Assembly (NCBI RefSeq): GCF_963675165.1
Contig: NC_087382.1
Location: forward strand, 6,000,315-6,064,314
Source of the DNA: Halichondria panicea
Taxonomy: Eukaryota; Porifera; Demospongiae; Suberitida; Halichondriidae
Direction of reading: 5' to 3'
DNA length: 64,000 nt
Within the stretch, counting starts at the first letter, position 1, and each line of letters starts with the position of its first letter. The position numbers and the translations under genes were made by a program. The notes under the pieces were generated by a model that saw nothing but the letters and a program-made list of their open reading frames with translations, had not been told where the DNA came from and did no database searches. Shown piece after piece: positions 46,823 to 58,110 of this stretch.

Positions 46823-49800
46823 ACGTTGTTTGAGAGTGTGTGAAAGTATTATGCTCATAATAATTATGATGGAATGTTTATAATTCTGAGTTATGTCAGC
46901 TTGTGATTGGTGTGCACTGTCACATAAGGGATGCATATCATATACATAACAGGCAGTAAACGTACACTCGATCATGACCGACACAATCCCATTAAAAGTT
47001 CAAGCTACAGTAGGCCGCCCACGAGGTAAAGTTCATTTAAAGTCATACAAGTAGCACAATTACTGTACAGCATTGCACAGTTACAAGTGTTCAGATAATT
47101 AGGTAATGAGGAGCTATACATTCAGCCGGTAATTCAATTGGTGATATGTGTGGGAAGTAATGCAATAGTACTGAGAAACCACGAATGGTATGTGCATGCA
47201 TGTCAGATTACTCACCTGCCCTACTTCAAAGGTGCATTTGTAATAGCGTAATTACCCGACATGAAGTGTTGCGCTGCAGCTAGTACATGACGATGTACGT
47301 AGTATAATATAGGGTTGTTGAAAAATGGGCGTAGTATTTTGTAAGATTGTAATGTACATTTCATAAAAAAATTTGAGCCAAATGTTAAAGTTATGTACAT
47401 AGGCACTTCACTTCCACTTAGGCAGATCTACGGTTACAATTATCGTCACTACCTACTATGTGAGTTGGTGAACATGATAGTCTGGAATGCGTGGGAAATA
47501 GTCAGAATAAACATACCTAGGTAATCACCCGTGAAACGTTACTGACCACACTTTCAACATCTGTGGATCGATTGTTATGAGTTAGCCTGGGCTTTGTTTT
47601 GGTATATTTATAGCTAGAAAAATAAGTTATACATATTGCTAGAAACAAGCACGGTATACAATAATTATAAGCAATGCGCATATTATAAAAGTTTCCAAAG
47701 TACAATGAAACCTGTCTATTGTGGTTATCCTACATGTACCTGTACGTCACCCACCCTCTATAGTGCAGCCAAGTTAATGACCCCAAAGTCTCCATTATTA
47801 TTACAGCTAGCCACTTTTGGTCTGCCCAAAGGTGATCGCTACATGTACACACGTTTCACTATTACAATGAGAGGCACAAAAGCTAGGGCCCTAGCTATTC
47901 ATAAATGTACTGCACAAAGAGTAAAACGTAACGGACAATAAATAAAATGTAAACAACATCAGGTGTGATTACATGTGTTAGGTGATCTAGCACATGTTCG
48001 CATGTACCCCACACAAAGTACACCTGACTGAGGCTATGTATGACACAGGATATGGACACACACAATCACTTGTCTAGTTGAAACTTGATTACTGAGAGTG
48101 GCATGAGTTGAGAATGGGCAGTGACTGTCGATCCGTGTATTAGGACAGTGGCAAACACATGTATAGTATTTCAGTGGGTGGTCATTATAATACCAGTGAA
48201 GTGAAACCTGTCAATATGATTGTGCATGGCCACCCTTGGGCAGACAACGATGGCTCTAATAAAGAGGTGAGTGCAGAGGTGGCCTGCTACTCCAAACACA
48301 TGCTATTAGACTGACAGGTTCTCTTTTAATTACTAATTATGGGGAAGCCACAGTTATAGGCATGCAATCAAATTAGCCACATAGGTTTGGTAACAAGGAG
48401 ACCCATTCCGTGCCAGGCATTGTAATATAAAATGTAAGATTAGACCCACTGACACAAGCAGATATCACACTGACACACACACAAATGCGGAGAAAGTAAA
48501 TAAACATGAAGACCTTGAGTCATACTCTCTTTCCGTCATGGGTAAGTCAATCAAAACATCCTAGACTACAACCAGCAGCTACATGTATAATTATAGTTCA
48601 ATTCAAGGTTCTATTTTTCATGTTACAAATGTATGTATAAATGATCTCAACTTTCTGTAATTAAGGATATGTTAGAGTTACTGGGTCAATGCCAAAAGGT
48701 GTTCATCATGAAACAAGATAACGCAGAAAGTCCAATACCTTCCAATTGAACTCTACACTCTAACTATAGACAAGAGCTGCACTATACCACTGTAAGACTG
48801 GCTGACTGATGATATGCAATTACAAGAATATGATACATATGCAAAATACAGGGATCAAAGTCAGAATGTGTCATTTCGTACAACTGCCCCTCACATTGGT
48901 GAATGAGAATGGAATGCTATTTCGATTTGGGAATAAGGTGTTTCACTACAACAAATTGATGGGTATTAATTACCATCATGTATTTTTCACTAGGTATAAT
49001 TATAATTAGTACAATTTTTTTACATGTATATCGATCTCTCCACAAAAAGCATAAGAACTGTACAGTAACTGTATTGCATTTGCTATAATTATAGTATACG
49101 GGATTTCAAGACAGGCTTCCACACAACAAAGACCATGTTCAGGTAACAAGTTCATGTCATGTGGCCACACCAATCACACACAGCATAGAGCAGATGTTCC
49201 AACTCCAAACAAAAGCCATTTCCAAAAATCATTACTATTATTACAATGCCACCTTAATTAAGAGGGTACCTATTGTGACACATTAATTGTGGACAGAGGC
49301 TCAGCAATAAATTTATGATCGAGGGCTGAGTACAGATCAAGTGATATAAAACCCACATTTATCAGTATTTGTTTTATATTCTAAACTGTACGTATTAAAA
49401 GGAAAACCCATACTTATCAAAACAGCTAGCTAGTGGTGCAGAGTACATCCTCAAAGGAACCACTACCAAGTATTCAAGTAGGCACTCAAGTATAAACATG
49501 GAAGCTAACGTAACACTTTAACACTCGTTTTGTTCCCATGGCATTTATCGAGGTTAATCACACGTACACGTACATCACTTTATGGCCTCCCAAAGTCAGT
49601 GGCTTCAAGAACCCCATTGTACGTACCAGGAACTCGGTGTGCATTAAAGGATTGATGTACACTGTACCAATTTAACATGTTATTAACTGTGTAGTTCAAC
49701 AGTGCAGCAAAAGAAATGTTCATGCAGATACTAAAATTGTCTGCATTTAGAGGCTCCACCGGTACCAATCAGCAGCTTTGTAAGTAAATCAGTTAAGAGG

Positions 49801-51410
49801 CTGTCAAGTGTTAAAGCTCTTGGCAGGTACTTAAAGACCAACTTGTAAATGTGCAGTATTAACACGGACACTGGAAATTAACACCTGTGTGCAGGATACT
49901 GATACTCCATGGATAATTAATCTCTCTATTCGTCTGACAACCATTGACAGCAAAAATGGGCATTCATTAAACGATTCACATGATACCTGACATGCCTAAC
50001 ATAGCTTGGAGACCAGCTGGGAGTTTGTATAGCGCTACTATCATAGACCATAGAGCATTGACAACATTGTTACAGAGTACCCAAAAAGAATCCAAACATC
50101 TTTCGAAACTTGCACAGAGTAAAAATGTATGGCAATAGAAACTATGTAACGCCGCGTAAGGACTGACAATTCTAGTTAGTTGACTGGTCGGCAGTGCCTA
50201 TTCTAAAATAGTCGACATTAGGGTACCTAGCCTTGAGAACTACAAGTAGGAGTGGTGGGTTGAGATGTTAAAGATGTTTTACAACAGTTGTCCTCTGAAA
50301 CTCTCCCAACATGTTAGCATAATTCATGTACACATGCATAGATCTATCAATGTGCACGTATATAAGGGAGTAATTGATGATACTAAAAGACGTTGAACAA
50401 TTACAGATGTATTCTGATCATTTGAGAGGTGTATAGATTAAAGGACATCTATACAACAGCACACAAACATTACATGCACATTGTATGCACAAGAATACAT
50501 TGCATGTACAGTGTAACACAGTAAGTTACCTGCATGTACATGTACCGAAAATTGAAGCTAGATTGTGATAACATTAAATTGCACTGTACATGTAATACAA
50601 TTGGCTTCAAATAATGAAGCACTTAGAATCTTAATAAAACTTTCCATTATAAATGTCAGTTTTCAATTTTGTGTTTGTTTCGGACAGCTAAAAAAAGCAG
50701 AGCAGCTTTCAAAACAAACAAACTTGGACAGAATGTAAACAAAATTAATGTTTGAGCTAAGAGAAGCAGCTTCTATTGTGAGGAAAAACAGAGAGATGGT
50801 AGTAGTATTGTAACCTAGCAAACATTGTACAGAGGTGTCAGCAACCACGTAAAACTGGAACTATTTTTGTACATGTAAACATCAAAATAAGAGATTTGGT
50901 TTAATGTGACTATTCTGATAGGGTAACCATGACATTCATTGTTAGCATAATATTATCTCTTCAACCCAGATTCCATGATTGTGCACAAAACAAACACGAG
51001 AATAACATACAAACTGTAACCACTTTCAGCTTTCTACTATTTTCAAAATTGCACAACCATTACATCTATCACTAACCTGACAGATAGATTCCATTGGCTG
51101 TCACGTCAGGATTGGACACGGTAAGTGTCTGTCGTCCGGGTGACCCACACGAACTTGACACGGATCTCGAAGCAGATCTTGAGCCATCTTCCCCAGAAAC
51201 AGAATTCACAACTAGTCTCTGTCTGTGGTATCCATTCTGCTCTGTAGTAGAGGTAGTAGCAGTGTCTAAATTAGTTTCCTCTTCGAACACTTCTTCCAGA
51301 GAGCCTAGAGTATCCTCTGACCGTACTTTGAAGGAGAGTTGAGGTGATCTTTGAGGATTATCGAATACGTTGTCCATCCACACAGGTACTCTGCCGTAGT
51401 CAATGGCCAT
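40947..51410 (-). CDS. CDK14: PFTAIRE-type cyclin-dependent kinase (CDK14/15 ortholog)
   Basis: Twelve exons are supported: 51410-51077, 46728-46514, 45998-45843, 44848-44677, 44321-44227, 43832-43646, 42687-42567, 42255-42162, 41970-41907, 41850-41802, 41590-41469 and 40990-40947. They encode 550 residues with every junction in phase. A Ser-rich N-terminal extension (1-235) includes [15 protein letters not shown], as in PCTAIRE/PFTAIRE kinases. The kinase domain starts near 246. Its motifs are the glycine loop [12 protein letters not shown] (252-263), Lys275 in VAMK, PFTAIRE at 286-292 (cyclin-contact helix), HRD at 365-367, DFG at 385-387, then [20 protein letters not shown] and [12 protein letters not shown]. 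All catalytic residues are present. The tail ends [12 protein letters not shown]. Vertebrate CDK14 and CDK15 pair with cyclin Y at the membrane; one ancestral gene is expected here. The first intron is 4.3 kb, and three acceptors are preceded by CA repeats. Confidence 0.93.
43391..43587. mobile_element. MITE, taccgtatagcggg family, in a CDK intron
   Basis: taccgtatagcgggtaatta at the left and attacccgctgtacggta at the right are inverted, and the interior carries tcgtggt/accacga pairs. It sits in the intron between kinase exons 6 and 7. It is the best-preserved member of the family in the window. Confidence 0.75.
44329..44393. repeat. (TG)n microsatellite next to CDK exon 5 acceptor
   Basis: On the minus (gene) strand this is (CA)n ending six bases before the acceptor AG at 44323-44322. 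Confidence 0.88.
46731..46821. repeat. (TG)n microsatellite next to CDK exon 2 acceptor
   Basis: On the minus strand it is a (CA)n tract of about 90 bp with a few interruptions, reaching the acceptor AG at 46730-46729. Confidence 0.88.
46822..51076. other. First CDK intron, no other gene seen
   Basis: This is AT-rich sequence with short, unsupported ORFs on both strands and frequent acatgtaca runs. I found no clear nested gene or full transposon here. Confidence 0.5.
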
Positions 51411-51637
51411 CACCCGCTATATAAAACTGCTTGCAAAGCTACTCTCTTGGTAGCGCTAATAGTTGGGAGCTCAGCTATAAACAGACTATGAATATTGTGC
51501 TAAATAGCTCAGCTAGTTAGACACTACATATACAAATGCACTTCATGTGTGAACTCAGAATGGAAGAGATCGTTACATTACAAATTGAAAAAACCGGCAC
51601 AAAGACAGTAATTAATTAAAGCAAATTTTCTGGCACA

Positions 51638-54600
51638 CTATTGTAAAGTTTGTTCAGGTGCTCCCTTGAAGTAGGAATATATAAACGCTCTAGATATGCA
51701 CACTAAATGTTCCAAGTCTTCAACTTCATTTTCTAATCCAGACATGAATTTTTTCTGAGCAATAACGAGTTTTTGCATCAATTCTCTGTGTTGAAAATCG
51801 AGAGCTTCTTTAACAAACATTTCCATTTTCTCTTTCTTTAAACAAATCTCATCTTGTTCTTTCTTGCGAATATTTTCAGAAAATTCTTGTCCGAGAAAAT
51901 ATGACATGTAAGCAAAGTCTACTTCATCCCAAACTTGAATGATTCTGTAGTGGTCTTCAAGCATGCCTTCATAGTATAGGTCGTGGTTATGCCTGTAGAA
52001 TGTATGTGCCAAGTGGATTGGCATGAGGGACTAGTAATGCCACGAAATATGGTTATGATACTGCAGACATGCCCTCATGCATCATTAAAAGACATGCACT
52101 CAGAGTGGGATAGTTATGTGTAAACAATAATAAATTATTAAGGATAATATCTACATAGTTACTGGTAGTTGAGAGAGTAATAAAGACAACTTAAAACAAG
52201 TTCAATTTTTTTCTCTCCATGCACTGCGAGTAAAAAAAAAGGTCTGTAGCCACATGCAAGCTATACACTATAGAACGTAGAACGTGTAAAATACTTCACT
52301 ATACAAGGGACAAAAGTTCATAACCACACCCCTCACCTCTCGTCCGCTTCCCTTTTCAGTTTCTCCAGATGTTTGCCTCTCTCCTGTTCCAATCTCTTTG
52401 CCTTGAAAGCTCTCTCCTCATCCAGCACTTGCTGTCTCTCAGCCTCAGCTTCTTGGGCATGTCTTTCAGCCTAGGGGGGGAACACGTGCCAACAGACATC
52501 ATAAAGTGCATTCTATAATTATAACTATAGTCATGCACAGTAACAATGGAACCTACAAAAGGGACACTTTTAGGAAGTGTATACGTATAGAAAGACAGTA
52601 ACTGTCTTTCTAAACTTCCTAAAAGTGTGTCATGAGGTGCATAACCGTATCTCGGGGAGTTTAATTGCAGGGGTTACAATTTCTACACACAAAAAAACAC
52701 ACTTAACAAATGCATTCAACACATGAATTTCAAAGTAGGTATTTCAAAGTAGAATCGTATAGACAGCCAAACTGCATGATGACATACCTCAGCCAGCTGC
52801 TGCCTTCTCATTCTAATGGCATCACGGGTATCTAAACTCTGCTCCAACTCATCCCTCAATCCCCTCGCCCTCTCCTCTCTCTCTCTGTCTAGTCTCTCCC
52901 TCTCAATGGAAATCTCCTCTTGCGTCGATGAGTCTGGTGTTTTGTCAGCCTCCTCTTCTGTCAGGATGAAGAGGTGTTTCGACCCATTGCGACTAACCCC
53001 CCTCTGTCTGGTTTGTATTTTGGAGGGCTGTTCAGTAGTTTCTGGGGTAGAGGGACGGGATATACTCATCTCAGGCGGATTCACGGATTTCTATTGAGTG
53101 GAAATGGCATTTGAAAAGGGAAAAAGAACATGATGCTCTATAGAAGAATAGCAAATTTTGGCAGTGACTCGTGAATTTTGATTTAATATTGTCGTAGCAT
53201 GCAAATTAGACTCAACGTACCAGAAAGTCTTCTGTCAGTAATCGAATATCGTTGAGCTCACTCTGACAATCCAACACCACCTGCGGTCGCTGTGGACTGG
53301 ACACACCCGACAACAACTCTCTGCTCCTAGCTACACCACTTGCCATAGAGCTATGTACTCGACTGGCACTATTACCAGAGTACGATAACTGAATTTTGGC
53401 AGCGGCTGATTGAATTGCTCGTGAATGAATTGCAGAATTTTTCGTTCGACGAAGTTTTGAGGAAATGGACACATGCCGTGTTGAAATTGACATATTTGAT
53501 TGGGAAATATCATCACCGGCCTTACTCGTTTCGTCTGTTTCTTCACTACTAGTTGAGAGTTGCTTATCTACCATTCTCTCTGCAGGGAAACTTACATGTA
53601 CTTTGTTTTGGATTTTTCTGCCATCAGTAACCTTGCGAGTTTTGGTGGTGGTGGGAGAGAGTAGAGACTCTCTTTGTTCGGGTTCTGGATTCATAAACAT
53701 ACTTTCTTTCAGATCTTCTTTTACTGATAGAAGGACATTGTTTTCAAGTTTTGACATCCCCTGTTTCATTCGATCAAGTTTCGGCTGATTCAGAGAAGAT
53801 TGGCCATCACCTGTATCAAGAAGTAGGTAACTAAGCAGAAACACTTAATGAGCGATGTAATACCATAATTATATAGTAGGTCACTTTCGTTGGTGCATAT
53901 TTTTTATGGCTATGCCACGTTAAATTTACTTTAAATATTCGTATGTACAGCTCAGAACGGTGACATAGAACCTCCTATTGTGCTTTAATAATTTACAGAT
54001 GTTACTCCATCTGCTCTCCTATACAACATGAAAATACAAAAATCTACATTTAACTAACAATAATGTATTGCATGCATACCTGTTGAATTCCCAGTGCTAC
54101 GGGAGCTATGTACTTTAATAAGTGGAGAATCATTGTAGAAGCCACTCAAATCTTCTGAAGCCAGGAGAGGCTGTTCGCTATCCAGTTCAGTTGAGGCGTT
54201 TGAAGTTCGACTGTTTTCAGAGCCACTCTTGGTTTGTACACGATTCTCTGAAGGTTCTTGCGAAGGTTGTGTGTAGAAGCCAGTCAAATCTTCTGAAGCC
54301 AGGAGAGGCTGTCCACTATCCAGTTCAGTTGAGGCGTTTGAAGCTCGACTGTTTTCAGAGGCACTCTTGGGTTGTAAAAAGAGGCTGTCACGATTCTCTG
54401 AAGGTTCTTGTGAACATTGTGTGTAGAAACCAATTAAATCTTTTAAATCCAAGACAGGCTTTTCGCTATCCAGTTCAGTTAAGGCGTTCGGAGCTCGACT
54501 GTTTTCAGAGTCACTCTTGAAATTGGTGTGTAAAGAAGAAAAGTCAATACCATCACGATTCTCTGGTGGAGGTGTGTCCAGAGCAGATCGTATCTCATTC

Positions 54601-57257
54601 ACTATGAACTGTACCTCAGCTATATCCACTGAGCTCACGTTGTCCCCATTGGCAGCTGTAGAATTAGGAAAAAGAGTAAATTTGCATAATTATGGAAAGT
54701 ATATCCATGGAAGAGTTGCATGCAAAATTGTTAGCTTAAATGTAATAAAATTTCCAACATGTAGAGTTCATGGCACAATTCAATTCTTCATAATAACAAG
54801 AACAATTCCAGTTGCACAATCACGAACAGGCATTTCACTATCTTCAATCAATACACAGTCACACTCTTGAATAGTTCTTGTCCACAGTGACACATCATAT
54901 CTGTCTGCATTAACTGTCCCGACATAGTAGCATCCAGGCTTGAGAACTCGGAGAATATTCGGGAGGCAGTCTACATCACACTGTCCCTTTCCAAACACAC
55001 CAGCACACACTATGCTGTCGAAACTGTCAGCATTGTAGGGTAGCTCAATGTTGAGATCAATCACTAGCAGGTCGGTATATATTCCCTTCATCTTTGCTTC
55101 TTCGAGCATCTTCTCGCTGACATCACCGCCATAAAGTTGGATAGAATCAGGGGAGCAAGCAGAAACCACTGATTCTCCAACGAGGCCTGTTCCACAACCA
55201 GCATCAAGAATCTTATGCTTCGTCGTTTCATTTCGAGTCACAAGATATTTATGGTAGCTTTGCCACTTTATAGTTACACTGGTATGAGCTTTGTAGCCTA
55301 GGGAGTCCAGGATGTCAGCCTCATAGTGTCTAGCCCACTCGTTGTAGCTGGTAGAGCCTCCATGCTTTAAGGTGAGGGCCAAGAAATGCCTTGCTCTCTC
55401 ACGCTCTGTTGTGTCTTTTAGTATGCTTTTAACAGCCATATCTGATCCGTACTGTAGAGACCGCGGTAGCTTTTATATAGAGACTACATGTACTATAATA
55501 GACCATGGGCCGGGGAGGTCCGACAGGCGGTGCAGCTCAAGAAATTAGCCTCTGATCAAAAACATACGACGTGGGCGGATAATTATTGTTCCTGAGCTGC
55601 ACCGCAATAATTGGAACAGGTTGTTTTTTACTAATACAATGCGTAGGTGGAGCCTGTGGGCAATACACCCACGCAATCATGATGCTACCGTATACATGTA
55701 GTGATCAGTCTTATGCTGTGACTTACATCATAGATACTAGTATCTATGCACTTAGATGGAGACACTAAAAAGCACTATAGGGTCTAATACAAATGGGAGG
55801 CATTTCACTACAATATGAATGCTATTAGTGTTCTATTATAGACTTAGTATGATACACTATTTACCTGACTCAGCCATTGTTTGCAGTCGTCTCCGACTCT
55901 CCATCGACATTGCCACATCCAAACGCAGCAGGTGCTTGAGCTGATGTCCAAAGATAACCAGATCAGGATAACGATATCGAGTGGGTGGCTTCGTCCTCAC
56001 AAAATCCTCACTTGGCTTGTTCCTGAAAGACGGTCGCCAAGTTTGAAGGTGATCTTTCACAGTATGAAAAGATGGAAGTGCAGTGAATTGGTCATCAGGC
56101 AAACTGTAGGTGGATAATTTAGGAATTTTGTCGTAATACGGTAGAGTATAGTGTAATGATTGGCTCAGATGATTTTTTGGGTTCAGATATCTAGGCAGTG
56201 ACACTGAAGCATTCAAGTTGACAACAGTGAGTTTAGAACATTTTTCTGGATTTCTTATCGTGCTGCTTAAATTTTCTGACGCTTGCAGTATTTTAATCCA
56301 CTCGCAAGTTAGCTCCAGTAATTGTAAATGCCTAGAGATTTCTGTTTTGCACTTTCTAGTTGAGTAATCTTGCAGAGTCTCACACTCAATCGTAACCTTT
56401 GGTAGTGATATTTGATTGCATGCATTATCGCCTTCTAAAGATAGCGCTGATTTATAGTGTTGTGGATGCAACATTTTCCCTTGCAGTGAATTCACTGGCT
56501 GCAGTTTGTTCTCTGCCGCCTTGCTGTGTGCACTGACGTCTTCACTAGATTTTTCCACAAGGTGAGAAGAAGTGTAGTTATTGTTTGGCTCAAAATCGAA
56601 AGCAACTACTTGGTTAACTAATGGAATGTTAGGGTGTATTTTTCTGAGACCTGATCTACTGCGAGAGTATGTCCAGTCAGTGTTTGGGTCAGTGGCATGA
56701 GTAGTACGGAGGTTATCGCTATGTTTAGTGTGGTCGTGATGACCATGGTGAGAGAATTTGCTTGTACCACCAGCTAGCATTGAAGTGTTGTGGTGGTATG
56801 GGTTGACTTGTCTGAACATAGGTGAATCCGTAAGTACTGTGTGACTGTCCTCAGTTGCTTTATGGTTTTGGGTTAAAAGTTTCCCATGGGTTTTTATAAC
56901 AGCAAGTTTCAAATGTGACTTTACTTTCTCAAATTTCGTTTGTTTCACACTGTACTCTTTCCTCGGTATATCCCACCATTGTTGAGTGTGAGCATCGCTA
57001 CTTCTCTTGTGTTGTGCATTTGTAGATTGAGGTAACTTTGTAACTTGTAGGGGTGGTAGTGACTTTGATAGTTGCCCTTTCAGTGAACGGTTCTTTGATA
57101 TTGGAGTAGCTCCTGTCGGCTCTTCTGTGCATGTCCTCTTGTGTGGTGCTAAGAGTTTTGCTTTGAGCGAGTTGTTAGGATGAAAATTTCCAAACAATGC
57201 GTTTCTGTGATAGCCCTGAGGGTTTGCTGGATTGATGTACGATCCACTTGCAGCCAT
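51638..57257 (-). CDS. Large coiled-coil protein, unrecognised
   Basis: Six exons are supported: 57257-55865, 54655-54080, 53810-53221, 53090-52788, 52470-52337 and 51992-51638. They give 1,116 residues, in phase throughout. Residues 1-464 are basic and polar with little order (MAASGSYINPANPQGYHRNA). Exon 2 encodes three repeats of about 45 residues built on SENSR..NA.TELDS..P.L and DL.GFYTQ..QEPSENR. Exon 3 is Ser/Thr-rich. Exons 4-5 form a long charged helix (RERLDREREERARGLRDELE; RAFKAKRLEQERGKHLEK), i.e. a coiled coil. The final exon continues helical (ENIRKKEQDEICLKKEKMEM). No signal or membrane segment is present, so a cytoskeletal, centrosomal or ciliary scaffold is a guess. Exon 2 has no usable ATG, which supports joining it to exon 1. 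The alternative is that exon 1 is a separate gene ending at TAG 55857. A methyltransferase gene lies in the first intron. Confidence 0.7.
52563..52631. repeat. Perfect-type hairpin in an intron
   Basis: gacacttttaggaagt and tagaaagacagt are followed by actgtctttcta and acttcctaaaagtgtgtc, giving arms of about 30 bp with almost no loop. It lies in the intron between exons 4 and 5 of the coiled-coil gene. It may be a minimal foldback element. Confidence 0.7.
54780..55439 (-). CDS. METTL27: METTL27-like SAM-dependent methyltransferase
   Basis: This is an intact single-exon frame of 219 residues. The N-terminal YNEWARHYEADILDSLGYKA matches the METTL27 (WBSCR27) opening. Motif I for S-adenosylmethionine is ILDAGCGTGLVGE (about residues 76-88). 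An acidic residue follows in LYGGDVSEKMLEEA, and the post-I region reads FDSIVCAGVFGKGQ. A later strand is VLKPGCYYVGTVNADRY. The length fits the family. The fold is a class I Rossmann methyltransferase acting on an unknown substrate, presumably in the cytosol. The gene lies wholly inside the first intron of the coiled-coil gene on the same strand, with no intron of its own. The ATG at 55439 is the first in frame. Assignment to the family is firm; strict orthology is likely but untested. Confidence 0.85.
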   Translation of the reverse strand: MAVKSILKDTTERERARHFLALTLKHGGSTSYNEWARHYEADILDSLGYKAHTSVTIKWQSYHKYLVTRNETTKHKILDAGCGTGLVGESVVSACSPDSIQLYGGDVSEKMLEEAKMKGIYTDLLVIDLNIELPYNADSFDSIVCAGVFGKGQCDVDCLPNILRVLKPGCYYVGTVNADRYDVSLWTRTIQECDCVLIEDSEMPVRDCATGIVLVIMKN

Positions 57258-57717
57258 TGGTACGTGTGCTTTGATGGTATCTATTTATAATTGGTGTGAT
57301 GACTAACTTTATTTAGAACTAGTATACTGCTTCTAAAATGTGGTGTGAAAGAATTGTCATATCTCCATGGTAAAATTAACAGCTCTATAATTATACATCC
57401 GGGTGTTTATAGAGAACGTGCAAATCAGTGATAGTTGTTGTATTGTTTACACCTTTTGATGAGGTACGTGTTATAATTTTTATGTCAGTATGATATAAAA
57501 AGTGCTTAGTCACTCTGTTTGTTATTCTGAATCCATGCATTGTTAAAATTTCAATACAAAAAATCCCTGTACAGTTTCGTGAGCTCGCTAGCCTTGGATC
57601 TCACTTTCTATAAAATAGCAATGATACGCCCTTTCACGTAAAGTTTACTATAACCACGAGGTGTGTGCATTTTTTAGAAGCAAGACTCGAGCTCGAGACA
57701 TTCTACTCAAGCTCACA
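57258..57717. other. Intergenic stretch, no gene seen
   Basis: This lies upstream of the coiled-coil gene and the YJU2 remnant. It is AT-rich, and no ORF or element can be supported. Confidence 0.5.
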
Positions 57718-58110
57718 ATGGGCGAAAGAATAAGTATTACCCTCCAGACTTTGATCGTGTAATATAGGTTTTGAGTAATTATGTAATTGAGACAAGAGCG
57801 TTTTGTACCCTGCAAGCAGAGCATCTGGAAGAAAAGGAGGAGAATGAGGCTCTCGAAAACAGGGCCAAAGAGCTAGTCACGAAGAGAAATGGATGTCATA
57901 GATGCTCTGGAAGATATTCTACATACGAATGCCCACAAAGCTATCGCCGATGAACTTCTAATTGAGCCAGAGAAACAAGAGCTGACCCGACAGGAGAAAG
58001 AAGATCAGGATTTGATCAAGAAGATATTCTTTCGCAGTGGCATAAACAGACCGGACGATGAGGAAGAACCACCGCCTGCAAAGATGGCTAAGATTGCCTC
58101 ACCGTCTTAG
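57718..58110 (+). pseudogene. YJU2: Decayed intronless copy of YJU2/CCDC94
   Basis: It starts ATGGGCGAAAG and then, one base out of frame, reads NKYYPPDFD, the opening of YJU2/CWC16 splicing factors. A large deletion follows, removing the zinc-binding region. The sequence resumes at SNYVIETRA, then AEHLEEKEENEALENRAKEL. One extra base near 57888 shifts the frame, and it continues EMDVIDALEDILHTNA and LTRQEKEDQDLIKKIFF to a TAG at 58108. These segments match the conserved YJU2 middle and C-terminal helical region. YJU2 acts in the spliceosome at the first catalytic step. The lack of introns and an AATAAA at about 58176 suggest a retrocopy. It cannot encode a working protein. Confidence 0.72.

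Noticed and set aside
46510-46984. Minus-strand ORFs extending through a His-Thr repeat into the CDK N-terminus
   Set aside because: The His-Thr part is the intronic CA repeat; the acceptor at 46729 joins in phase to the exon at 51077-51410.
51994-52024. MPIHLAHTFY as a separate start for the last coiled-coil exon
   Set aside because: The acceptor at 51993/51992 keeps the frame from the preceding exon, so these codons are intron.
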